From contig JAUJYZ010000145.1 in the NCBI GenBank assembly GCA_033675265.1, positions 120,001-184,000 on the forward strand: a DNA stretch of 64,000 nucleotides. The letters are read 5' to 3'. The translations under genes and the position numbers were made by a program. Below are positions 1-10,560 of the stretch, piece after piece. Under the pieces are notes generated by a model that searched no databases, was not told the origin of the DNA, and saw only the letters and a list, made by a program, of their open reading frames with translations. Positions within the stretch are counted from its first letter, which is position 1. Each line of letters starts with the position of its first letter. The stretch is from Actinostola sp. cb2023 (taxonomy: Eukaryota; Cnidaria; Anthozoa; Actiniaria; Actinostolidae).

Positions 1-153
1 AGTACCAGTCTCCTTCATAATCTTCACGTACCCCAGTGCGCAGACTCAGAGCCCAACTGTCAATCAGCCTCGACTTCAAGGCAACGAAGAGCGATCGATG
101 TGGTGCATGGAAAAAGTCATTGTGAGTCAAGGTAAATGAGACAATATGTCTAC

Positions 154-3100
154 CTGTACACTGGCTGAGTATACACCACTATGTGCGGGGCCAGCAAATT
201 CTTTAAGGATTTCTGCCATGACGACCTTCCTGTGATAAGACAAAGTGTATCATTCAGCGAAGATTACCTCCTCTGATTGGCTGATCTACAAATGATTTCG
301 ACCAATCAGATCGAGATCAGTTTTGGTATATTGTGGGTGTACAAAGGAACTTACCACACTGTGTTGAAGTCAACATCAAGGCAATCAAAGTCATATTTAC
401 AGGAAACAATGGTACAAAAACACCGATCTTCAACCTCGGGAAGAATAGTGTATTGATCTTTGAGGAAACCTACAAAGAAAAAAATGCTTTCTTTTGTAAA
501 GTCAGTTCACCAGAGCAGCGATATAGCATGTCAACAAGGCGCTCAAAGGGAAGAGGGGAGGGGAGAGGGGAGGGGGAGGGAAGGGAGGGGGGAGGGGAGG
601 GGGAAGGAGAAGGGAAAGTGATGGGGCCTGGGAAGGAAGGGGACTGGAGACGAGGGGAGGGAGGACGCTGACATTATTTTTCTGCAGAAACGACAGATAT
701 TTCCCTCGTCTATGCTTTAACTTTGAGTGAGCTGTGAGCTGTCGACAAACTCACATGTAAGCTGAGGGGAGGGGGAAAGGAAGGGGGGAAGAGAAGAGAG
801 AAGGGAGTGGAGAAGAGGAGAGAGAGAGAGAGATGGGAAATAGGAGAAGTAGAAGCTCTTCTCCCTTCCTTCCCCATTTCCAAATTAATTAATTAATTAA
901 TTAATTAATTAATTAATGCATTATAGAAGTATCCACATTGTTTGTTTGGTGTTCCTTCCTGTGTGTTGTACTAGTAGCCGAGTAGAAACCTGTAAATCCT
1001 GATTGTGTTGTCTTCATTACTTTTAATCCTTTCAATCCACCGCACACTTTTGGGCTTTCTGGATAAGGCAACAGGACAAAAACATCATCATTATTATTAA
1101 TATCACCACCATAAATATCATCAAAATCATCATTAATATTATCATCATCATCTATATCAGTAGCAGCAACAGTGACAAACAGCAGAAACAACATGCAATA
1201 AGCAGCAGAAACATCAACAAGCACAAAAGCAATACTAGCAGCAAAAACCAACAGTAGCACCAACAACAGTAGCACCACCGACAGTAGCACCACTGACAGT
1301 AGCACCACCTATAGTAGCACCACCAACAGTAGCACCACCAACAGTAGCACCACCGACAGTAGCACCACCAACAGTAGCATCACCGACAATAGCACCACCA
1401 ACAGTAGCACCACTGACAGTAGCACCACCGACAGTAGCACCACCTACAGTAGCACCACCACCAGTAGCACCACCTACAGTAGCACCACCTACAGTAGCAC
1501 CACCACCAGTAGCACCACCTACAGTAGCACCACCAACAGTAGCACCACCGACAGTAGCACCACCAACAATAGCACCACCAACAGTAGCACCACCAACAGT
1601 AGAACCACCAACAGTAGCACCACCAACAGTAGCACCACCGACAGTAGAACCACCTATAGTAGCACCACCGACAGTAGCACCACTGACAGTAGCACCACCA
1701 ACAGTAGCACCACCAACAGTAGCACCACCAACAGTAGCACCACCGACAGTAGCACCACCGACAGTAGAACCACCTATAGTAGCACCACTGACAGTAGCAC
1801 CACCGACAGTAGAACCACCATTAGTAGCACCACTGACAGTAGCACCACCAACAGTAGCACCACCAACAGTAGCACCACCAACAGTAGCACCACCACCAGT
1901 AGCACCACCGACAGTAGCACCACCGACAGTAGAACCACCTATAGTAGCACCACCGACAGTAGCACCACTGACAGTAGCACCACCAACAGTAGCACCACCA
2001 ACAGTAGCACCACCAACAGTAGCACCACCAACAGTAGCACCACCGACAGTAGCACCACCGACAGTAGAACCACCTATAGTAGCACCACTGACAGTAGCAC
2101 CACCGACAGTAGAACCACCATTAGTAGCACCACTGACAGTAGCACCACCAACAGTAGCACCACCAACAGTAGCACCACCAACAGTAGCACACCACCAGTA
2201 GCACCACCGACAGTAGCACCACCGACAGTAGAACCACCTATAGTAGCACCACTGACAGTAGCACCACCGACAGTAGAACCACCATTAGTAGCACCACTGA
2301 CAGTAGCACCACCAACAGTAGCACCACCAACAGTAGCACCACTGACAGTAGCACCACTGACAGTAGCACCACCAACAGTAGCACCACCAACAGTAGCACC
2401 ACCAACAGTAGCACCACCGACAGTAGAACCACCTATAGTAGCACCACCGACAATAGCACCACCAACAGTAGCACCACCAACAGTAGCACCACGACGACAG
2501 TAGCACCACTGACAGTAGCACCACTGACAGTAGCACCACCTACAGTAGCACCACCTACAGTAGCACCACCGACAGTAGCACCACTGACAGTAGCACCACA
2601 GACAGTAGCACCACTGACAGTAGCACCACCGACAGTAGCACCACCTACAGTAGCACCACCGACAGTAGCACCACAGACAGTAGCACCACTGACAGTAGCA
2701 CCACCGACAGTAGCACCACCTACAGTAGCACCACCGACAGTAGCACCACCGACAGTAGCACCACAGACAGTAGCACCACCGACAGTAGCACCACCGACAG
2801 TAGCACCACCAACAGTAGCACCACCTACAGTAGCACCACCGACAGTAGCACCACTGACAGTAGCACCACAAACAGTAGCACCACCGACAGTAGCACCACC
2901 AACAGTAGCACCACCAACAGTAGCACCACCAACAGTAGCACCACCGACAGTAGCACCACCGACACAGTAGCACCACCAACAGTAGCACCACCAACAGTAG
3001 CATCACCAACAGTAGCACCACCAACAGTAGCACCACCATTAGTAGCACCACCAACAGTAGCACCACCTACAGTAGCACCACCGACAGTAGCACCACCGAC

Positions 3101-6100
3101 ACAGTAGCACCACCGACACAGTAGCACCACCAACAGTAGCACCACCAACAGTAGCACCACCAACAGTAGCACCACCAACAGTAGCATCACCAACAGTAGC
3201 ACCACCATTAGTAGCACCACCAACAGTAACAGCACCAACAGTAGCACCACCTACAGTAGCACCACCAATAGTGACAAGCAGTAGCGCAACTACAACATCA
3301 AAAGCAACAACAACAACAACAACAATGACAACAGCTACAAACAGCAACAACAGCAATGATATCCTTAAATTTAACACCATTTTATTTCTTCATATTTTGA
3401 ATTGCAGGAGATCCCTACCTCCTCTCACATGAGTTATATGGCAGAACCTTATGGCATGATGCTCCATGATGAATGAATGAGCATGATCCAAACCAGCCTA
3501 GTACCAAGCAAATTAGTAGGAAGCCTAGCTAGTTATGCACCTATCAATTTTAAAGACAAGGCCTCCCTGAAACGAAAAGTGTGGATTTTGACTGCCTATA
3601 TGTTTCGACCAGCCTTATTGTCCCAGGAGAGTGGATTTTCATATTTTATGTCTGTGACTGCCCAATAATTTGTCATATTTCATTTTTTACCTGATTCATG
3701 CGTTGCCATGGAACTTCGTCAATGTCGACCAAAACACTTTCGATCTAAGGGAAAGAACAGGATGTTAATCGAGTATTATATACCGTAAATCTTCTTTTAT
3801 GCGCCCAAGGCGCTTATTAAATTTCGGAGGTCTTAGGGGGGCGCTTATTAGAAGAGGGGCGCTTAATAGAGAGGGGCGCTTATTAAATTTCCTAAACCAA
3901 ACACCAAACACTAGTATTCAGATCCTAGCTCTTACCATATTTCGTAAACTTTATTATCAACTTAGTACAGAGAAACAAAACCAATATGAAATGTAACACA
4001 ATGGTATGCCAGATAATCCCTGAAATTAAGGTATGACTCAAACAAAAGTTAATGTACCATACGTACATACATCGTAACTGAAAGCAGTATTTCAGAAACG
4101 ATATTTCAGATCTCAATGTCAACTTCCTCACTTATTAGAGGGGGTTGCTTATTAGAGGGGGGCGCTTATTAGAGAGGGGCACTTAGTACAAAACGGCTCC
4201 AAAGGGGGGCGCTTAATAGAGGGGGGCGCTTATTTGAGGGGGGCGCTTAATAGAAGATTTACGGTATTGTAATGCTTAGAACCACCTGTGCAACTTTACA
4301 ATGTCGTAACCCTATATATGGTATAGAGTTGTTTTCTTTCGTATGAGTGGGAAGTAGCTACGGTAGCTACGACGGTAGCTACGACTGTGCTGTGCGCTAA
4401 CCATGCCCAAGCATTCTGATTGGTTGAGCAATGATTTTGCGCACTGTGATTGGTTGATTGATCCATACCATGACTGCAACTCTGTGCTGTAGGATCTCTG
4501 CTGTAGGTTTCCCGCTCATATGAAAACGACTCTATGTCTATAGTTCAAATACTGTAATTAAGTTATACTTACATGTTTGTGATTGGTTAAGAAATGCTGG
4601 CAGATTGCAATTCCAAATTCTTCAATTGAGTTAAGCTGCAAAGGAGAATAAGAGAATAATAACATACCATATTCACTGTATGGCACATAAGCCGCACTCG
4701 CAGATAAGCCGCACCCCAAGTTTGGCAACCCAAATTTTAGAATAAAATTAAAATCTTGAGAAAGCTATATTACATGTTTTGCATTATCAGATGTAAAATT
4801 CCCACGAAATACTTCAAAGGCTTACCAATAATTTTAGCTTTGTAATAGACTACTGTAATCACCACATCTACTGACTTAAACATGTGTCTAATCAATAAAG
4901 ACACTTTTTCAATGGAATCCCATCCATTGGTTAATTGTAAAGTGCATATAAGAACTTATTATTATTGAGATAAAATGAGTATAAATAATAAATAAATATA
5001 TATCAATTTATATTGCGCATAGTAGAATAAGAATATTATTATTTAAATTGTTATTAATTTTTATTTTTTTATCATATGCACATTACATACACTGACTATT
5101 ATACATCACATGCAAAATAATAATAATTACAAGAATACATGGTGAAGATGTATAATTGGTTTGGTTTTCGTGTGATTGTCATGGACAATGAGATATTATG
5201 TAACGTCCGCAAACCACAGTCCATAATCCACCATAACTATATTCTCTGAATTTCGAATACATTTCTGATTACTTAAGCGCGCCAGTGGGGAAATTTCGCA
5301 TTTTCTTTCTAAAAACACAAAGTTTGGAGTTTGTTTTTATATGAGCTAAAAGGTAAATAATAACACTTTTCTTTACAAAAGCAATAAATTGAAAAGTGTT
5401 GAAAATGAACGAGCAGCATCGGAATGAAAAATTGTGCGTGTTTTTGCGATGTGTATCTAATTGTAAACACGCATATGCTCACGCATAACTTGACATTTCA
5501 TAACATATGTAGTTCTTGAGATATAGAGTAAAATTGCCGCTAATGTACCTGCACTGGTACAATAGCAAATATTGAGAAGGAAATATGTATAAGAAGTCCG
5601 CGTTTGTGATACAAATTTGCGCTATTGCGTTGTTAGCAATTGCATGAGCGTGATCAACGGCATGCATCAATGAACATGCGAACACCTCAGCAACCCCCTC
5701 AGCAATTTAGCGTTGCTGTCTGACTTCACTTCGTTTTAACATTTATCATTCGTATCGAAATAACAATAAATATTGTTTTAAGACAACTTGGAAGTTGTAC
5801 ATCGAATTGCAAGGCTTGAAATCGATACTGTTCACCATTAGAACCACCAATGGACATGACATGATATAATAAAATATATTTAGAAAAGTTCAATAATGAA
5901 TACCCACGAAACTTAATCACATATTAGCTGAAGTGTAGAGCTAATTTATAGCAAAGGTTCAGGATAATCGTACCATATGTTGACGAGAACATCAAGTGCA
6001 AAAAGTGTTCACAATATTAGAACCACATACTGTACATGTCAGTCAACGTAACACGGATTAATACTTCAACAGAATTAATGAACATAAATGTATGCATTGC

Positions 6101-7543
6101 GCATCAGTTAAGTCACGAACACCTCTAAATACCTCATGGTTTTTGGCCAAGGCATAGATAGTGTTTTTCTGCGTATCTGTTGGGATGACGTCGGTGTTAT
6201 CACCATGTAAATAGTCTTTCTTGTCATCTAGCTTGAGTTCAACATTAACTTCGATCTCTTTAATGCTGTGATATTTAGCTTTTCAGAACTCTAACACCTG
6301 ATTTACCATACCCGGTAAAATTGGAGAAGTCCGTTGCCGCCATCAACAATTACTGTTTACAACGACAACCCCAGCACTAGGGTTAACTGTATTGTTCGCG
6401 TATTCCCTGTGGATGTTTTTGGCTTCAAAAGTCGGTCGTTCTTGCATATCAGTCTGCATTTGCACAATTGTTTATGCGAAATAAATTAGCCGCGCGACTG
6501 AATTGGGATTTCGACAGACCTACAACCAATGTCCTCAGCCGTCGATATTAAATGTTTAGGCATTTTTTTAACATGTGAAATTTAGTATTTATTTACATGG
6601 TCAGTTTGAAAAAAATAATTTTACAGTCTTTACACTTTACTAAAGAGCAGCCTGACAGCGCGCGCGCCTTGGGACGCGAAGCTTGTGGATATGCAAAGGA
6701 TGGAAAGTTTGCTCTCTTTCATTTTTGAACTTCATAAAATGTCTTGGGACAATGATAATAATTAAATGAAATAAGTGCTTTTTCTAGAGTATTTGAGAGC
6801 TAGGATTTCTTTTTCCCTCCTGCAGCCGACCGGGATTTCGTTTAATACGCAACACTACGGGAGAGTTTTAATAGCGATGCGTGACGAAATCACCGCGGGC
6901 TGCAAGAGATACCCTGTATTGCAGACTCAATATAAGCGAGACCACCTGATGAAGAGGTGAAAGGAAGACTACTTGTTTGCGGGATTGTTTGCGGGAATTG
7001 TCTGTCAAAATTTGACCTCCGATCGTTGTAACCTCTCGGCTTGCATTGCAAAGACAAGAGATCCATTGCCCAACGCCCGTTCGAACCTCGATCGTGTCCA
7101 ACTCCAATACAAACAACAATAAACCTAACTAACAAAATCAACACCCTTTGGAGAAAGGGAGATAAGAAACTCAATGCAACTCCTGAACCTCTTGTATTAA
7201 TCGCGAACCGCCTCAATATTGGTGAAACGATATTGTATTCGCTCCTGCTTCCCCTGAGCGACACTGCGTTACAGTGAAATTAGGATACTTAGTAGAATCT
7301 TATAACTACAATGACAATCTTTACCTCATGGTTTTTGGCCAAGGCATAGATAGTATTTTTCTGTGTATCTGTTGGGATGACGTCGGTGTTATCACCATGT
7401 AAATAGTCTTTCTTATCCTGTAGCTTGAGTTCAACATTAACCTCGATCTCCTTTATGCTGTGATATTTGGTATTACTTCGCTTGATTTTCAGAACTCTTA
7501 CACCTGATTTACCATACCCGGTAAAACTGGAGAAGTACGCCAT
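154..7543 (-). CDS. uox: Uricase (urate oxidase), 5' seven exons, partial at left edge
   Basis: Peroxisomal urate oxidase converts urate, O2 and water to 5-hydroxyisourate and H2O2. Exons in gene order: 7325-7543, 4573-4635, 3691-3744, 3419-3497, 990-1058, 355-469, 154-229. They total 675 nt (225 codons) with matching phases and GT-AG borders at every junction. Exon 1 begins at an ATG ([19 protein letters not shown]) and carries the conserved YHSIKE and [15 protein letters not shown] motifs, with the active-site Lys and Thr regions. Exons 2-4 give [22 protein letters not shown] and HAHSFI. Exons 5-6 give the family signature [11 protein letters not shown] followed by [15 protein letters not shown]. 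Exon 7 gives [15 protein letters not shown]. Uricases are about 300 residues, so roughly 75 C-terminal residues, including any peroxisomal targeting tripeptide, lie left of the window. Intron 4 is almost entirely a minisatellite. Identity is secure; exact ends of the short exons are inferred. Confidence 0.93.
538..916. repeat. Purine-rich low-complexity tracts and (AATT)n
   Basis: Two GA/GGGA-rich tracts (about 538-665 and 760-850) are followed by an AATT microsatellite at about 883-916. They lie in uricase intron 5. Nothing coding is seen. Confidence 0.85.
1246..3285. repeat. 15-bp minisatellite in uricase intron 4
   Basis: About 2 kb of a 15-bp unit (consensus caccaccgacagtag) with C/A/T variation at positions 8-9 and occasional indels. 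It lies wholly between uricase exons 5 (990-1058) and 4 (3419-3497). It is flanked by CAA/CAG-rich sequence at 1150-1245 and 3290-3350 that looks like the source microsatellite. The long open frames here are products of the 3n period, not genes. Confidence 0.95.
3781..4266. mobile_element. Inverted-repeat element with GGGGCGCTTATTAGA subrepeats
   Basis: The element begins accgtaaatcttct and ends with the exact reverse complement agaagatttacggt. Internal ends are rich in a short gggcgcttattagag repeat. This looks like a non-autonomous DNA transposon (MITE). It carries no transposase. It sits in uricase intron 2. Confidence 0.7.
4323..4536. mobile_element. MITE-like element, family B copy 1
   Basis: The termini are inverted copies of tagagttgttttc...atgagtggga. 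A second copy of the family is at 35610-35826. The interior contains gtagctacggtagctac and short palindromes. Non-coding. Confidence 0.7.
4676..4740. repeat. ATAAGCCGCAC interspersed repeat fragment
   Basis: Two near copies of a short ataagccgcac motif follow gtatggcac. This looks like the end of an interspersed repeat. The rest of uricase intron 1 (about 4750-6130) is AT-rich, and I see nothing else in it. Confidence 0.4.
6133..6343 (-). pseudogene. Broken duplicate of uricase exon 1
   Basis: This segment, inside uricase intron 1, matches coding exon 1 at 7325-7543 almost throughout, in the same orientation. Similarity starts at the splice donor (CATGAG then GT in both) and runs to near the start codon, where it has its own ATG and a different N-terminus ([16 protein letters not shown]). 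A 14-nt deletion after VRVLK shifts the frame, so translation stops immediately. The flanking intron is not similar. It is therefore either an exon-sized duplication or the remnant of an older tandem copy. It could still be spliced as a non-productive alternative first exon. Confidence 0.85.
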
Positions 7544-7614
7544 GATTTGGTGCAGTCGTAAGCTACTGGCTCACCTTGGGCTGTCCGAAGAAAGAACCAG
7601 CCCGTCTAGTCTTC

Positions 7615-7770
7615 GGTTGGAGGAGGGGAAGGGGGAGGGGAGGGGGGATGGGGGTAGGGGGGGATGGTGGAGGTGGAGGGGGGAGGGGGAGGGCTGGAGG
7701 GGGGAGGGGACCGAGATCGAGGGGAGGAAAGGAGGAGGGGAGGAGGGGAGGAAAGGAGGAAGCGAGGGGG
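7615..7770. repeat. Polypurine (GGGGA)n tract upstream of uricase
   Basis: About 150 bp of G/A-only sequence lies roughly 70-230 bp upstream of the uricase start codon. It could form triplex or quadruplex DNA. The open frames across it in both strands are low-complexity artefacts. Confidence 0.85.
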
Positions 7771-7869
7771 ATTCAAGAAACAACGCACACATGCACGAGG
7801 AAATTGTGCGTTATATAACTAACATCCGAAGTGGAATGTTAGTTCGGATGTAACATAAAACGAGTGGCT

Positions 7870-8790
7870 GTTTTGTATTGACGGATATAGATACGAGCCG
7901 AGTAACCAAACAGAAATCTAATTCCTCTCACCGAATTCCCTTTATAGTCACCTATAATCCATCACTTCCATCTATGTTTCCTATCTTTAAGAAACATTTT
8001 GACCTTCTACATTCCTCCGTGCGTTGCAAAACCATTTTCCCCCAACGCCCTTTAGTAGCCTTCCGACGTTCATCCAATCTACGTGATTTGCTAGTCAAAT
8101 CCAAACTACCGTCAGATAACTCCAACACTGCTTCCAATCACAATCCAGGTTCTTTTCGTTGTGGACAAAACTGTTTAACTTGCCCTTACATTTCCGATAA
8201 CTGCACCCAATATACTTTTACTTCTACGGGTGAAACCAGAACCATTACTACACACATGGACTGTAACACAAAAAACGTAATTTACATGATTCAATGTACT
8301 AAATGTCACAAACAGTACATTGGTGAAACCAAACGTAGACTCAAAGACCGCTTCAACGAACATCGTAGGACAGTTGACAAACCTTCTAGTAAATCCAAAC
8401 CCACTACTGCATCCGGCTGAACATTTTCTATCTAACCCTGACCACTCTGCATCTAATATCCTTTTAATTCCTTTAGAACAAATTTTCTCTTCTCGTGATG
8501 CTATTCGCAAAGCCAAAGAAGCTTATCTCATAACACGTGCTAACACTCTTGAACCTAATGGCCTTAATAAACGCGATGAAACCTACTAATCAGTTACACC
8601 GTTACTTATCTCTCGCTATCATATCATATACTAAAACGTCATTTCCTTTTTACCATTATATATAGTCAAGTCACTTGAAAAATCTCATATGCACCTGATG
8701 AAGACTAGTATGGCTAGTCGAAATATTGTGCAAAATTAAATCCGAAATATTCTACGTCGTATTGGTTATTCTTCATTTAACCTATTTCTT
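7870..8790 (+). mobile_element. 5'-truncated Penelope-like retroelement (GIY-YIG end), frameshifted
   Basis: Frame 7878-8420 encodes the end of a Penelope-like element polyprotein: the region after the reverse transcriptase (IPFIVTYNPSLP, RRSSNLRDLLVKSKL), a Cys-rich linker (CGQNCLTCPYI), and a GIY-YIG endonuclease (VIYMIQCTKCHKQYIGETK, then RLKDRFNEHR). Near 8390 the reading shifts by one base into 8320-8589, which carries the expected C-terminus (LIPLEQIFSSRDAIRKAKE, ending RDETY). The reverse transcriptase catalytic core is missing, so this is a dead copy. The short 3' region continues to about 8790. The family assignment is firm; the element ends are approximate. Confidence 0.85.
8695..8723 (+). 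ncRNA. Hammerhead ribozyme core motif, candidate
   Basis: CTGATGA (8695-8701) is followed by a perfect hairpin GACTAG-TATGG-CTAGTC (8703-8719) and then GAAA (8720-8723). This is the invariant hammerhead core with stem II. Penelope-like elements are known to carry hammerhead motifs near their termini, and this lies about 105 bp after the element's stop codon. A short stem III (ATATT with AATAT downstream) is possible. I could not pair a convincing stem I, so activity is uncertain. Confidence 0.55.
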
Positions 8791-9019
8791 AATTTGCGAA
8801 CCAGTTAGATCATTGTTTGATCCGACGTATACCAGTGGAGTGTTGTTCGTGGCCGCTCATTTATAAACTGTTTTAGTCACGCTGCGATGCCTATACTTAG
8901 TTCGTTTAAAGGAGGACTCTGACGAAAATCATTCGAAATTTATTTGACCTGAAACTTCACTGAAATATTCTCAAAGAGCCATACAATTACTGGCAGTAAC
9001 GTGTTTTCTCAAAATTCCT

Positions 9020-9368
9020 ATGGGAAGTATTACATTTTTATGAATCTTTAGAAGTGTCAGTGATGTCATCTACTCAACCCAAACAATCAATACAGCTTCG
9101 CTCCATACATTTCTTTGTGTTTAGTTTCTTGAATTATTTTATTTCTATGAAGCTAAAAGTTTGGGTGAAGGAGTTTTCTTACATTATTTGTGCTTAGGAT
9201 TGATTGTCTGACCAGCTTTCTTCAATGCAGAGCTGTTATCTGATCGAACAAAACATTGAGATATTTTGATCACAAAATACAAATAAATGTATGGAGCTGA
9301 ATGTTGGGTTGAGTAGATGACGTCACTGACACCTCTATAAAGATTCATACAAATACTATACTTCCCTT
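9020..9368. mobile_element. Long inverted-repeat element
   Basis: The left arm (agtattac...gaatctttagaagtgtcag tgatgtcatctactcaaccc) is mirrored by the right arm ending near ttcatacaaatactatactt. The arms are roughly 100 bp and imperfect. No coding content. MITE-like. Confidence 0.6.
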
Positions 9369-9476
9369 TGGAATATCGAAAAAAGATTTTAACTAGTGAT
9401 TATCAGACCCTTGAAGAAGTGTCCAAGGTTTTAGCACTATTTTCGGAAATAGTTCCCCAGCAATGTAAGGGACCAT

Positions 9477-9725
9477 TCATTATTTACGGGAGGGGGTGGG
9501 CTTGGGGGCTGGGTTAGAAATTGCTGAAATTGAAAAAAAAAAGAATCCCCCCCCCCCCCCCCCCCTCCCCCCCCCCCCTGTAAAACAACTCAAATTTTAG
9601 GGTTCCCCCACTTCAAGTATGGATTGTACGAGTATTTTACAGATGGATCCCAAATTAAAAATAATTCAGGTCCCCCCAATTTCTCAACCCCCCCCCCCCC
9701 CCCCCTCCCTCCCGTAAATAATGAG
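9477..9725. mobile_element. Inverted-repeat element with poly-C interior
   Basis: Termini tcattatttacgggaggg and ccctcccgtaaataatga are inverted copies. Two runs of C interrupted by T lie inside (9547-9580, 9691-9715). A C-run of this length is prone to assembly error. Confidence 0.6.
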
Positions 9726-10560
9726 CTGGTATTGTCGACTGTGGAAATTATGTTTTGCAGTAAATTGTTCAGTAATACGAAGCTAAAACTAATTCTGTAG
9801 ACGATAGAAATACGTTTATAGGTTTCATTCACAAATAAAGTCTTTGCAGATATTTTTACAAGTTTTTCGAGCTTTACAAGTGAGTTTTCGTCCCCGCAAA
9901 GTTTCGGGTCTTTGAGAAATGCACGCTTGAACCAAACTACACTTCCGTGTTCTTCTTATTGTGGGTTACCTGTGTTTTCCCTCCAAAATTGCGCCGTCCA
10001 CCCCATAGTTTTCCAAACCTGTCAATCACAGTTTGTGATTGGCTCCTAAAATTCGTCGATTTTCCTAAATCGCTTCTGATTGGCTGAAACCGCAAACGCA
10101 CGGGAATATGTGCACTCGAAGGGCTTCCTTCTTGGCGCGTTTGCCACTTGGAAGAAGAACATAGAGCGTGCAGCAGGAAGGTGAGAAGCCTCTGTGGATT
10201 TTGTCCAAAATTTTGCACAAAGTTTAATCCGTATTATTCCTACCTCTTCCTTTAGAAGATACTGTTTTGTGTAAGTTTGAGCAGTTTCTACCCGTTAGAA
10301 TGTGTTTTTGTGCAAAAATTGTATCCAGAATTTTGTGACGCCGAGTTGGCGCCTAATTGGAACTTTGAATGGAACTTTGAATGGAACTGTGAAGTCGGCC
10401 GTAAATATTCCTCAAAACTCGGCCTTCGAACGTTTATCTAGTTCAATACTAAGTTTGTTTATTTTATTCCTTTTGCAGAAACAGTTTTCATGGCGTTGAA
10501 GACGCTCAGTCGGAAACCTCTGCAACTAACGCGTGTTTAGAAAGCTTTTGATTCACGGCC

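Noticed and set aside
1..153. Next uricase exon
   Set aside because: No frame on the minus strand matches the expected segment after SASVQ; the remaining exons must lie beyond the left edge.
913..989. Extension of uricase exon 5 past FTGF
   Set aside because: Phase and homology require splicing at ACAG|GTTTCT to the exon at 469.
2074..3380. Long Cys/Trp/Tyr and Val/Leu open frames on the minus strand
   Set aside because: The 15-bp period keeps a frame open without selection; the sequence lies inside a uricase intron and has no domain.
7878..8589. Host GIY-YIG nuclease gene
   Set aside because: The Cys-rich linker and flanking motifs are those of Penelope-like elements, and the frame is broken.
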